A stretch of DNA of 40,857 bases from Pleomorphomonas sp. T1.2MG-36. Lineage in GTDB: Bacteria > Pseudomonadota > Alphaproteobacteria > Rhizobiales > Pleomorphomonadaceae. The stretch is from assembly GCF_950100655.1 (NCBI RefSeq), contig NZ_CATNLY010000004.1:1-40857 (forward strand). The letters run 5' to 3'. The notes under the pieces were generated by a model that was given only the letters and a program-made list of their open reading frames with translations, made no database searches and was not told where the DNA came from. Numbering within the stretch: the first letter of the stretch is position 1; every line of letters begins with the position of its first letter. The position numbers and the translations under genes were made by a program. Shown piece after piece: positions 14,818 through 21,912 of this stretch.

Positions 14818-15624
14818 ATGCAGTCCATCGCCGAAACCTACATGGGCGCGCGCGGGGCGCTGCCGTTCGAGGATCTGGCGCAGTCCGGCGCGGTGACCGG
14901 CGCCATCACCGCCAGCGGCCAATCGGTGACCGTGCCGATCGGCGCCTACAACGGCGCGGTGTTCGCCTGGTGGGGCACGTTCTCGGGCGTCACCCTCGCC
15001 TTCGAGGCCGCCTACGAGCCGAGCCTTGCCACCTGGGTGGCCGTTTCGGCGCTCTCCTCCTCCGGCGGCGGGCCGACCACCAGCGCCAGCAACCTCTCCT
15101 CGGCCAACGCCTTCGAGGTCTACGCCCCCGGCGCGCTGGCCGTCCGCGTGCGCGCCACCGCGTTCACGGCCGGGCCGATGAACGTGCGCGCCATCCCCGT
15201 CGCCATGATGCAGGACATCGCGCCGGCCGTCGTCGGCGGCTCGCTGACCGTCACCGCCCAGACCTCCGGCGGCTCGGGCGGCATCGCCTCGGTCAATCGG
15301 CTGGCGTCGGCCGCGGCGTCGGTGAACGCCACGGTGGCCAAGGCCTCGGCCGGCCGGGTCTACAAGATCCACGGCTACAACGCGGCGACCAGCGTCCGCT
15401 TCCTCAAGCTCTACAACAAGGCGTCAGCGCCGACGGTGGGCACCGACGCGCCGGTGGTCGCCATCCCCCTGGCGCCGTCGAAGGAGTTCGACGTCGACCT
15501 CGGGCTGCTCGGCCAGTATTTCTCCACCGGCATCGCCTATGCGCTGACCACCGGCGCCGCCGACGCCGACACCGGCGCCCTGACGGCGGCCGACGTGGTG
15601 GGGCTGGCGATCTGGCTGGCCTGA
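14818..15624 (+). CDS. Virion-like structural protein, Ala/Ser/Thr-rich
   Basis: A 268-residue protein without signal peptide or enzyme motifs, rich in Ala, Ser, Thr and Gly and predicted to be mostly beta. The C-terminal part, KIHGYNAATSVRFLKLYN then GTDAPVVAIPLAPSKEF and ADADTGALTAADVVGLAIWL, closely resembles the repeated 'V..LK.YN...AP..GTD.P......P' modules of phage tail/decoration proteins that end in '.ADAD......DVVG...W'. I therefore read it as a phage-derived structural gene stranded about 2 kb beyond the head operon. ATG at 14818 has CAGGAGACAC just upstream; an upstream in-frame ATG at 14764 is unlikely. It is followed by a terminator-like hairpin. Confidence 0.7.
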   Translation: MQSIAETYMGARGALPFEDLAQSGAVTGAITASGQSVTVPIGAYNGAVFAWWGTFSGVTLAFEAAYEPSLATWVAVSALSSSGGGPTTSASNLSSANAFEVYAPGALAVRVRATAFTAGPMNVRAIPVAMMQDIAPAVVGGSLTVTAQTSGGSGGIASVNRLASAAASVNATVAKASAGRVYKIHGYNAATSVRFLKLYNKASAPTVGTDAPVVAIPLAPSKEFDVDLGLLGQYFSTGIAYALTTGAADADTGALTAADVVGLAIWLA

Positions 15625-15653
15625 GGGCCATTGCCGGCGGCGTCGAAGCGTCT

Positions 15654-15677
15654 GGAGCTTTTCCGGTGAAAAGCTCC
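15654..15677 (+). terminator. Terminator-like hairpin after the virion-like gene
   Basis: GGAGCTTTTC (15654-15663), loop CGGT, GAAAAGCTCC (15668-15677): a perfect 10-bp stem 30 bp after the stop, followed by a moderately T-rich stretch (ATCTTCCTTTC). A degenerate copy of a rhizobial-style repeat (CGGACGCAAGACCG...CCACTTTTGC) follows. Confidence 0.65.
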
Positions 15678-15778
15678 ATCTTCCTTTCAAGACGCAGCTT
15701 CGGACGCAAGACCGTGTCCACTTTTGCCGAACTGCTCTACTCTGTGGCGGCGCCCATAGCCCGCCACAGGAGAGCCGC

Positions 15779-16147
15779 GTGCAGCCGCAAGAGCACCTGA
15801 AACTCTACGAAGCCAGTCTCGCGCGGCAATGCTTCGACGAGGTCGCCCCGCTGCTGTCGGCGGAGGCGGTGTTCTGGTTCACCGACGGCAGCCATCGCGG
15901 CATCGACGCCATCCGGGCCGCCTTCGAGGACACCTGGCGCCGGCTCAGGAACGAGACCTACTGGCTGGAGGACGTCGATTGGATCGCCGTAGGCGACACG
16001 GCGGCCAGTTGCACCTACCGCTTCCGCTGGACGGCCGAGATCGACGGGACGCCCTGCGCCGGCGAGGGGCGCGGCACCACCGTGTTGCGCAAGGAGGAGG
16101 GGCAGTGGAAGATCGTCCACGAGCACCTCAGCCGCTTTCCGAAGTAG
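15779..16147 (+). CDS. NTF2-like / SnoaL-like domain protein
   Basis: A 122-residue cone-shaped alpha+beta protein of the NTF2-like superfamily. It has the N-terminal helix (EHLKLYEASLARQCFDEVAPLLS), the FWFTDGSHRGIDAIRAAFEDTW block and the final strand LRKEEGQWKIVHEHLSRFP, which is typical of the DUF4440/SnoaL_3 type. Such proteins bind small ligands or act as simple isomerases/hydrolases; no catalytic residue can be assigned here. The start is GTG at 15779, with AGGAG a few bases upstream. It stands alone. Confidence 0.82.
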   Translation: MQPQEHLKLYEASLARQCFDEVAPLLSAEAVFWFTDGSHRGIDAIRAAFEDTWRRLRNETYWLEDVDWIAVGDTAASCTYRFRWTAEIDGTPCAGEGRGTTVLRKEEGQWKIVHEHLSRFPK

Positions 16148-16385
16148 CCTGACCCGAAACTCTACTGGGCCGGGCATCTAGCTTCGATTTCTGCGCTTCC
16201 GGTGCTCACGAACCCCTGGGCATTGGCGGTTCACCGCCAATGCCCTACCTCTTGCTCAACGCAACTCCGGACGCAAAACCGGTTTCCACTTTTGCTGGAG
16301 TTGCTCCATGTTCGCTCCGCTCCGGTTCTCGAAATCATCGCCATCTGCCTCGCCCCAGCGAATTTCGAGTCAGGCTCTATGTAGC
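16147..16385. repeat. Second dispersed repeat family, with internal 28-bp palindrome
   Basis: This gap holds a repeat also present at 23266-23410: CCTGACCCGAAAC at the left and TTTCGAG at the right end, with related sequence between. In this copy the centre also contains a perfect hairpin, GGGCATTGGCGGT (16218-16230), loop TC, ACCGCCAATGCCC (16233-16245). A rhizobial-style segment GCAAAACCGGTTTCCAC follows at about 16271-16287. The hairpin may double as terminator of the NTF2-like gene. Confidence 0.6.
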
Positions 16386-16460
16386 CGGGGGCGCTTGACT
16401 GGCCCCGCCCTGAAGGGTGATGGGGCTTCGCCTTTGCCGGACCTGATGGGAGCCGCCGGA

Positions 16461-16979
16461 ATGGACCTTCGCTACGGCCTCGCCGGCCCTGCTGACGCCG
16501 CCAACCTCGCCGCCCTCTCCATCGAGGTCTGGCTCCACACCTATGCGCGGGACGGCATCCGCCAGGCCTTCTCGGACTACGTGCTGCGCGAGTTCACGGC
16601 CGAGCGGTTCGCCGCGCACATCGCCGATCCGCGACAGGCCATCGTGACCTGCCGGCGCGGCCCGTATCTCCTCGGCTATCTCCGGCTGGATTTCGACGCC
16701 GCCTGCCCGACGGTGCCGGGCCTCACGGGCGAGATCGCCACGCTCTACGTCCGCTCGCGCCACGCCCGGCAAGGCATCGGCACCGGCCTCATCGCCCAGG
16801 CGTCCGATCTCTGCCGGCAGCGCGGGCTCGAGCGCGTCTGGCTCGCCGTCAACCACGAGAACACCCCGGCCCTCCGCTTCTACGAAGCCCAAGGCTTCCG
16901 CCGCCACGGCTCGCGCGACTTCGAGCTGGAGGGGGAGCGGCACGAGAACTTCATTCTGGTGAGGGGGGAGGAGGAGTGA
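16461..16979 (+). CDS. GNAT family N-acetyltransferase
   Basis: A 172-residue GCN5-related acetyltransferase. The acetyl-CoA motif A is IATLYVRSRHARQGIGTGLIAQA (pyrophosphate loop R-x-x-G-I-G-T-G, about residues 95-112). Motif B is AVNHENTPALRFYEAQGFRRHG. The start ATG at 16461 follows GGGAG by 8 bp; the frame is open further upstream but that part is repeat sequence. The substrate is unknown. The last ~109 bp of the gene are duplicated at 17684-17792, on the far side of the HigA gene. Confidence 0.88.
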   Translation: MDLRYGLAGPADAANLAALSIEVWLHTYARDGIRQAFSDYVLREFTAERFAAHIADPRQAIVTCRRGPYLLGYLRLDFDAACPTVPGLTGEIATLYVRSRHARQGIGTGLIAQASDLCRQRGLERVWLAVNHENTPALRFYEAQGFRRHGSRDFELEGERHENFILVRGEEE

Positions 16980-17041
16980 GAGACGGTCTGATGGCCAAGA
17001 ACCCAAAGTCTGGATTGTCGGCTTTTGCTCACACCGCCTAA

Positions 17042-17265
17042 ATGCTTGAAGGAGCATGGGAGGGAAGCGTGGCGGAGGAAGGTGACAAGAACAGGAACGA
17101 CCAGCGTCTTTTGCGCAAGACGAAATTTAAAGGAACAGATCACCTCCAGTATATCTGGGCGCTGCAATGCGACGCCCCGAGTGTGGGCATGTGTACGGCG
17201 CCAATGGTTCAGACTTTCATCTGCGGCGTTGCCCTAAGTGCGATGGCGGCGCACCTGGAATATAA
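17042..17265 (+). pseudogene. Small zinc-ribbon protein gene with a one-base frameshift
   Basis: The first part (MLEGAWEGSVAEEGDKNRND, then RTDHLQYIWALQCDAP-like sequence) is in one frame; the second (ECGHVYGANGSDFHLRRCPKC, then DGGAPGI and TAA at 17263-17265) is in the next. Restoring one base at about 17176-17181 joins them into a single 74-residue protein with cysteines C-x4-C ... C-x2-C, a zinc ribbon. I recall short conserved hypothetical proteins in Rhizobiales that start 'VAEEGDKNRN..RLLRKT' and end in such a ribbon, but I cannot verify a family name. As written, the gene would make a truncated, ribbon-less product. Confidence 0.6.
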
Positions 17266-17302
17266 GGGAGAGCGGCATCGGGCGACCGCTCTACCGCCCT
17301 AA

Positions 17303-17365
17303 GGTCCCCACTTTCGAATGCAGAAAGCGTCGGATATCTATCTCGACGATCACAGCTACCGGTGA
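17303..17365 (+). pseudogene. Possible HigB toxin C-terminal remnant
   Basis: Just upstream of higA, in the position of a HigB toxin, a short frame ends ...KASDIYLDDHSYR with TGA at 17363-17365, 8 bp before the higA start. Acidic-aromatic endings of this kind (D-x-x-x-x-D-Y/H-H) are usual for HigB. No toxin core can be found upstream, so this is at most a scrap. The call rests on position and a dozen residues. Confidence 0.3.
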
Positions 17366-17373
17366 GGTGACGA

Positions 17374-17682
17374 ATGTTGATGACCAAGCGCAAGCCGGCC
17401 ACCGTTGGCGAGATCCTGACGGAGGAGTTCATGCAGCCGCTCGGGCTGACGCAGGCGGCGCTGGCCGAGGCGATGGGCGTTCAGCGCAAGCACGTCAATG
17501 AGCTTTGCAACGACCGCCGCAACGTGACGGCGGCCACCGCGCTCATCCTGGCGCGGGTGTTCGGCAACAGTGCCGATTTCTGGCTGAACGTGCAGCGCCG
17601 CAGCGACCTGTGGGAGGCCATGAACAGCCCCAAGGAGCTGGCGCGGATCGAGCGGGCGAAGCCGCTGCAATCGGCGGCGTAG
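17374..17682 (+). CDS. higA: HigA-family antitoxin (orphan)
   Basis: A 102-residue XRE helix-turn-helix protein of the HigA antitoxin family. It contains the family start PATVGEILTEEFMQPLGLTQ, the HTH QAALAEAMGVQRKHVNELCN, and the end ALILARVFGNSADFWLNVQ. HigA normally neutralises the HigB mRNase encoded immediately upstream and represses the operon. Here no intact higB precedes it, only a possible scrap at 17303-17365, so it looks like an orphan antitoxin. The start ATG at 17374 has GAGGTGAC upstream; the ATG at 17380 is an alternative. The gene sits between two copies of the GNAT 3' end. Confidence 0.88.
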   Translation: MLMTKRKPATVGEILTEEFMQPLGLTQAALAEAMGVQRKHVNELCNDRRNVTAATALILARVFGNSADFWLNVQRRSDLWEAMNSPKELARIERAKPLQSAA

Positions 17683-17683
17683 G

Positions 17684-17804
17684 GAACGCCCCGGCCCTCC
17701 GCTTCTATCAAGCCCAAGGCTTCCGCCGCCACGGCTCCCGCGACTTCGAGCTGGAGGGGGAGCGGCACGAGAACTTCATTCTGGTGAGGGGGATTGTCGG
17801 GTGA
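17684..17804 (+). pseudogene. Duplicated 3' end of the GNAT gene
   Basis: 17684-17792 repeats 16859-16967 with about four mismatches over 109 bp, at a constant offset of 825 bp. It encodes NAPALRFYQAQGFRRHGSRD and the rest of the acetyltransferase tail in frame, but without the catalytic N-terminal part. The first codons follow directly on the higA stop. The two copies flank the zinc-ribbon/higA segment as direct repeats. Confidence 0.85.
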
Positions 17805-17819
17805 TGGGTGAAGAGGGAG

Positions 17820-17970
17820 CGTGATATCGGCCGCTCGCTCTACCGTCCCGAGGTCCTGCGCCTTCGCGCAGGATGACGGCCTATGTATTTGTTTTTATTA
17901 ATATAAGTTCGTCATCCTGCGCGAAGGCGCAGGACCTCAGGCCGGAAGGGGCGCGAGGCCGATATCGAGC
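17820..17970. repeat. Dispersed palindromic repeat unit, short spacer
   Basis: Forward arm 17850-17877 (stem CCTGCGC/GCGCAGG), AT-rich spacer of about 33 bp, reverse arm 17910-17938. The spacer matches, inverted, the other short-class spacers (TTTATATAAATGAAAACA type). Confidence 0.85.
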
Positions 17971-18014
17971 GATGGCGGCGATAGAGGCGGGGCTGTGGCT
18001 CCGCCTTTCTTGTC

Positions 18015-18668
18015 TCACGCCACGGCTACCCACCCCCGAAACGACAGGGCGGCGTAGAAGAGGGCGATCTCGGAGAAGCCGGCGTCGCGGAGCAGGGCTT
18101 CGTCGTCGGCGGTGGCGAGGATCGGCAGGCGCTGGGCCATCTGGGTGGCGGCGGCCGGGGTGGCGGGGTTGCCGGCGAAGGCGAGCGAGCGGGAGAGCCA
18201 GCGGGTGAGGTCCGCGCCGTCGGCGGCGCTGTGGTGGGCGACCACCAGGGCCGCGCCGGGGCGGAGGCGGCGGTGGATTTCGCGGAGGGTGCGGAGGCGT
18301 TCGTCGCGGTCGAGGAAATGCAGGGTCAACAGGCAGGTGGCGCCGTCGAACGGGCCTTCCGGCGCGGCGTCGATGGTGCCGAGCCGCAGGTCGGCGCGCG
18401 GGGCGTGGGGGCCGAGGGTGCGGCGGGCCAGATCGAGCATTTCGGCCGAGGGATCGACGCCGAGGAAGCGCCAGCCGGGCTGGCCTTCCGCGAAGGCGCG
18501 GAACTCCAGGCCGCCGCCGGCGCCGACCACCAGGATCTCGGCATCGTCGGGCGCCCGCTCGGCCAAGAGGATGGCCGCCATGCGGTGGAGATCGGCAAGG
18601 CCGGGCACCTTCTTCGGCGTCGCCTCGGCATAGCCGGCAACGACGGCGGGATCGCTGAACGGGATCAT
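18015..18668 (-). CDS. Class I SAM-dependent methyltransferase
   Basis: A 217-residue Rossmann-fold methyltransferase. Motif I is EILVVGAGGGLEFRAFA (about residues 44-60). The acidic residue binding the ribose is in FLGVDPSAEMLDLARRTL, motif II/III is FDGATCLLTLHFLDRDERL, and a small 'RRLRPGAALVVAHH' post-motif follows. The protein resembles type-11/12 small-molecule methyltransferases; its substrate is unknown. The start ATG overlaps by one base (TGATG) the stop of a 22-codon micro-ORF, and an EcfG-type promoter on the same strand lies at 18857-18882. Confidence 0.88.
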   Translation of the reverse strand: MIPFSDPAVVAGYAEATPKKVPGLADLHRMAAILLAERAPDDAEILVVGAGGGLEFRAFAEGQPGWRFLGVDPSAEMLDLARRTLGPHAPRADLRLGTIDAAPEGPFDGATCLLTLHFLDRDERLRTLREIHRRLRPGAALVVAHHSAADGADLTRWLSRSLAFAGNPATPAAATQMAQRLPILATADDEALLRDAGFSEIALFYAALSFRGWVAVA

Positions 18669-18736
18669 CAGCCGAACACTAGCGCGCAGTGGACGGCGAG
18701 GGCGGCGGTGGCGACGATGACGACATCATGTTGCAT
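18668..18736 (-). CDS. Putative 22-residue membrane micro-protein coupled to the methyltransferase
   Basis: A short ORF starting ATG at 18736-18734, MQHDVVIVATAALAVHCAL followed by VFG and TGA. It is one hydrophobic segment. GGGAG lies about 6 bp before the ATG, and its TGA shares a base with the methyltransferase ATG, so ribosomes could reinitiate directly. It could be a real single-pass micro-protein or a leader ORF that tunes translation of the methyltransferase. No family is known to me. Its position directly downstream of the EcfG-type promoter strengthens the case. Confidence 0.45.
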   Translation of the reverse strand: MQHDVVIVATAALAVHCALVFG

Positions 18737-18787
18737 GGGAGGCTCCCGTGCTGGAGGAGGGGGGGCGGAGGTTTGGCTGTGTTTCAT

Positions 18788-18804
18788 GTAACTTTATAAG
18801 TTAC
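18788..18804. promoter_or_regulatory. Palindrome in the methyltransferase/lipoprotein interval
   Basis: GTAACTT (18788-18794), TAT, AAGTTAC (18798-18804): a perfect 7-bp dyad in an AT-rich patch of an otherwise GC-rich interval. It lies between the leftward EcfG-type promoter and the micro-ORF, so it would sit in that transcript's leader. A DNA operator or small RNA hairpin are both possible. Confidence 0.35.
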
Positions 18805-18856
18805 GATTCAGAATGTTTCAAGCGGCTGCCGGATAGCGATTGTTCTGGCACGGAGG

Positions 18857-18882
18857 AACGGCCGCCACGGTGGTCCTGTTCC
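18857..18882 (-). promoter_or_regulatory. EcfG-type stress promoter for micro-ORF/methyltransferase
   Basis: On the minus strand: GGAAC (18882-18878), 17 bases, CGTT (18860-18857), an exact match to the alphaproteobacterial EcfG consensus GGAAC-N16/17-CGTT. Predicted start is about 110 bp before the micro-ORF. The same DNA read on the plus strand gives GGAAC (18855-18859), 17 bases, TGTT (18877-18880), a weaker match facing the lipoprotein gene, so the site may fire in both directions. Confidence 0.55.
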
Positions 18883-18985
18883 CTTGGGGGATCGAAGCGC
18901 GAGGCGAGAACGCTTCGCGAAATGAGAGGGTTGGGCTTCGACTTTTGACGGGTTGAAAACTGCAACTTGAAATGGACGGGTGGCG

Positions 18986-19028
18986 GATATCCCCCTAGGG
19001 TCTTCCCATTGGGAACCTGGGGGATATC
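18986..19028 (+). promoter_or_regulatory. Hairpin sequestering the lipoprotein ribosome-binding site
   Basis: GATATCCCCC (18986-18995) pairs with GGGGGATATC (19019-19028), with further AGG/CCT and TTCCC/GGGAA pairs closing on the loop ATT. The GGGGGA of the 3' arm is the only Shine-Dalgarno for the TTG start at 19029, which abuts the stem. Translation should be shut while the hairpin is folded. Another hairpin (CGAAGCG 18893-18899 / CGCTTCG 18911-18917) precedes it in the leader. Confidence 0.55.
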
Positions 19029-19529
19029 TTGCATAAGCTAACGATTGTCGGCGTGGTGGCCGTTGCCGCCGCGCTTGGCGCTTGCGCCAAAAGCCCTGAG
19101 AGCATTTCGCCGTCGTACGTCAGCGAGGTGGGCTATCAGGCCTGGAGCTGCCAGCAGCTGTCCGAGGAGACGCTGCGCCTGTCCTCGGCCTACGCGGTCG
19201 CCGCGCAGCAGCAGGAGAAGGCGCGCACCAACGACGTGGTCGGCGTGATCCTGATCGGCCTGCCGGTGTCGAGCATGAGCGGCGACAACATCGCGCCCGA
19301 GATCGCCCGCCTGAAGGGCGAGCAGGAGGCGGTCCGCAAGGCGATGGTGATCAAGAACTGCACGCCGGCCGCCGTGCCGCCGCCGGTGGTCAAGGCGCCT
19401 GCGGTGAAGGCGCCTGCGGTCAAGACTCCGGCGGCCAAGGCGCCGACTGCGGCGGCCGCGCCGGCTGCGGGGCAGGTGGCACCGATGGCGCCGGCCACTC
19501 CGGCGACGCAGGCACCGGCGAAGCCGTAA
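19029..19529 (+). CDS. Predicted lipoprotein with KAPA-type repeat tail
   Basis: A 166-residue protein. The N-terminus MHKLTIVGVVAVAAALGAC is a lipoprotein signal with lipobox LGAC (Cys19 would be lipidated). The folded part YVSEVGYQAWSCQQLSEETL and IGLPVSSMSGDNIAPEIARLK is conserved-looking and contains Cys residues that may form a disulfide (WSCQQL, VIKNC). From about residue 115 the tail is a low-complexity run of Lys-Ala-Pro repeats (VKAPA, VKAPA, VKTPA, AKAPT), likely an extended periplasmic linker or peptidoglycan-facing segment. It starts with TTG immediately after a large hairpin that hides its ribosome site. I do not recognise a named family. Confidence 0.78.
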   Translation: MHKLTIVGVVAVAAALGACAKSPESISPSYVSEVGYQAWSCQQLSEETLRLSSAYAVAAQQQEKARTNDVVGVILIGLPVSSMSGDNIAPEIARLKGEQEAVRKAMVIKNCTPAAVPPPVVKAPAVKAPAVKTPAAKAPTAAAAPAAGQVAPMAPATPATQAPAKP

Positions 19530-19609
19530 GCTGTCGCGGGACGGAAGGCCCCGTCCGCCGGGAGACCGGCGGGCGGCCTCTGCGCTTGGGATGACGGGGA
19601 GCCCGATAC

Positions 19610-19765
19610 CAGCGCCTGAGATTTCTCGTCCCGAGGTCCTCGCCTTCGCAAGGATGACAGCTTTATATGAATGAAAACAAATGTATGGATCTGTCATCCT
19701 GCGCGAAGGCCGCTTGAATTCGCGCGTGAATTCAAGGTGGATCTCGGGCTGGAGCTGGTGGCGCG
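19610..19765. repeat. Dispersed repeat unit, short spacer, palindrome in the reverse arm
   Basis: Forward arm 19633-19660, AT-rich spacer of about 32 bp, reverse arm 19692-19748 carrying the 24-bp palindrome at 19713-19736 (CTTGAATTCGCG / CGTGAATTCAAG). This shows the insertion can occupy either arm. Confidence 0.85.
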
Positions 19766-19785
19766 CCAGACGACCTGACCACCCC

Positions 19786-20775
19786 TCAGCCGCAGCTCGT
19801 CGCCGGTTTGCCGGCCGCCTCGATCGCCTTGTGGATGAGGGTCAGCGCGGCGATGGCGGGTTCGGGGCCGAAGGCGAGATGGGCCTTGCCGGCGATGGCA
19901 TCCGCGATGTTGGCGTAGAAATCGTGCTGGCGGGAAGGTTCCAGCGGCACGCGCTCGCGGATCGACGTGCCGGCGCGGTCGGTGTGGAGGAGGGCGGTGG
20001 GCACCTCGCCCTCGGGGTAGGCGTTCTCGTGCGGGATGACCAGCGAACCCTTTTTGCCGTGGGCGACGATCACCGGCCCCTGCTCGCGCACGAAGGTGCT
20101 GCCGCGCAGCAGCACGCGGTGGCCGGGGTAGCGGAAGCGCACGTCGAAGAAATCGGTGGCGGCGTTGGGGCGGCGCAGCGAGTCCATGTCGGCGGCGACG
20201 GTGAGCGGTTGGCCGAACAGGGCGAGCATGCCGTCGACCAGGTGGATGCCGAGGTCGAACCAGGTGCCGGCGCCGGGCAGGTCGTCCTCCTTCCACCGCT
20301 TGTGGGTGACGAACGCGCGGTAGCGGTCGTAGTGCCACTCCAGCTCGACGAGGTCGCCGAGGTCGCGGGCGTCGAGGTGGCGCTTCAGGGTGAGGTAGTC
20401 GGCGTCGAGCCGGCGATTGTGGAACACGGCGAGGACGCGGCCGGCCGCCTTGGCTTCGGCCGCCAGCGCGCGGGCGTCGTCCACCGTCACGGTGATGGGC
20501 TTTTCCAGCACCACGTGCTTGCCGGCGGCCAGCGCCGCGCTGGCCATGGGGTAGTGCAGCTCGTTGGGCGTGTTGACGACGATGAGGTCGATGGCGGGAT
20601 CGTCGAGGATGGCCTGGAAATCGGGCAAGCAGCGGGCGCCCTCGGGCTCGCTGCCGTCGGGGCCGGAGCGGCGCAGGATGGCGGCAAGCGACAGGCGCGG
20701 CTCGGCGGCGATCAGCGGCGCATGGAATTCGCGGCCCGACATGCCCCAGGCGGCGAGGGCGACGTTGATGGTCAT
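19786..20775 (-). CDS. Gfo/Idh/MocA family NAD(P)-dependent oxidoreductase
   Basis: A 329-residue two-domain oxidoreductase acting on sugars, polyols or related compounds. The N-terminal Rossmann fold starts MTINVALAAWGMSGREFHAP. The family motif EKPITVT (after GKHVVL) carries the catalytic lysine, and GTWFDLGIHLVDGMLALFG carries the conserved D..H of the active site. Another family mark is ALIHKAIEAA-like helix at the end (LTLIHKAIEAAGK). The start ATG at 20775 has GGGAG upstream on the minus strand; the longer open frame to 20988 is repeat-derived. YdgJ/GfoA-type subfamily is likely, exact substrate unknown. The gene is isolated between repeats. Confidence 0.9.
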   Translation of the reverse strand: MTINVALAAWGMSGREFHAPLIAAEPRLSLAAILRRSGPDGSEPEGARCLPDFQAILDDPAIDLIVVNTPNELHYPMASAALAAGKHVVLEKPITVTVDDARALAAEAKAAGRVLAVFHNRRLDADYLTLKRHLDARDLGDLVELEWHYDRYRAFVTHKRWKEDDLPGAGTWFDLGIHLVDGMLALFGQPLTVAADMDSLRRPNAATDFFDVRFRYPGHRVLLRGSTFVREQGPVIVAHGKKGSLVIPHENAYPEGEVPTALLHTDRAGTSIRERVPLEPSRQHDFYANIADAIAGKAHLAFGPEPAIAALTLIHKAIEAAGKPATSCG

Positions 20776-20870
20776 GTGTGTCCGCTCCCAGTTTGTGAGC
20801 GGGCAGTATGAGGGCTCGGGGGATGTTGCGCCAGAGAGGGGGGCGATGTGGGGCACCTTTCGCCGTAATG

Positions 20871-21880
20871 CCAAGCGAGCGAGAGGGGCGGGGGCTGATG
20901 TCTGTTGGGAGACCGATATGGGCCCCTGAGATTTCTCGTCCTGAGGTCCTGGCCTTCGCCAGGATGACGGGAAATGGATATAAAACAAAGAGATGCGTAG
21001 CGCTTTCGTGGCGCTTTCGGTGAGTAAGAGAGGCTCCCGTTCGTATCAAACCGTCATCCTTGCGAAAGCGAGGACCTCGGGCAGGATGGAGCGAGGGGCT
21101 GATATCGGGCGCCTTCCCCTCGGTTCCAAGCGGGCGAGAGGGGGCGGGTGGCTGATGTCTGTTGGGAGACCGATATTAGCCCCTGAGATTTCTTGTCCTG
21201 AGGTCCTGGCCTTCGCCAGGATGACGGGAAATGGATATAAAACAAAGAGATGCGTAGCGCTTCCGTGGCGCTTTCTGTGAGTAAGAGAGGCTCCCGTTCC
21301 TATCAAACTGTCATCCTTGCGAAGGCGAGGACCTCGGGCAGAAAGGGGCGAGGGGCTGATATTGGGCGCCTTCCACCTCGGCTCCAAGTGAGCCAGAGGG
21401 GGCGGCTGATGTTGTTGGGAGACTGATATAGGCGGCAGCGATTTCTTGTCCCGAGGTCCTCGCTTTCGCCAGGATGACAGCTTGATATGAAGGGGAAACA
21501 GCTGGAGAGCGCGCCATACAGCGTGATGCCGCCAGAGCGACAAGCGTTGCGGATGACAGCGTGCTGACAGGAACCCACCACGTAACCGATTGTCATCCCT
21601 AAACATAATGCTGTCATCCTTGCGAAGGCCGCTTGAATTCGCGTGCGAATTCAAGGTGTACCTCGGGCAGGATGGAGCGAGGGGCTGATATCGGGTATCT
21701 TCCCCTCAGTTCCATGCGAGCGAGAGAGGGGCGGCTGATGTTGTTGGGAGATCGATATAGGCGGTTGCGATTTCTTGTCCCGAGGTCCTCGCTTTCGCAA
21801 GGATGACAGATTTATAGTTCTGTTTTTATTGCATTTATCCGTCATCCGTTCGTGCGGCGGGAACCTCAGGCAGTGTGGGC
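20871..21880. repeat. Tandem array of four dispersed-repeat units
   Basis: Units begin at the landmark CCAAGCGAGCGAGAG or close variants at 20871, 21126, 21383 and 21712 (periods about 255, 257 and 329 bp). Each contains a forward and a reverse hairpin arm: 20943/21052, 21200/21309, 21453/21612 and 21782/21840. Units 1 and 2 are nearly identical, including ATGACGGGAAATGGATATAAAAC. The third reverse arm carries the 24-bp palindrome (21632-21655), which lengthens that unit. Units 1-2 have the compensated stem CCTGGC/GCCAGG. The last reverse arm (21840-21868) is badly diverged. Peptide-like frames through it are not genes. Confidence 0.88.
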
Positions 21881-21912
21881 GGGGATGCTGTCGTCGTGCT
21901 AACCTGCCCCCA

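Noticed and set aside
20871..21880. Possible CRISPR array (regularly spaced repeats)
   Set aside because: Units are about 250 bp, palindromic pairs with conserved rather than unique spacers; no cas genes.
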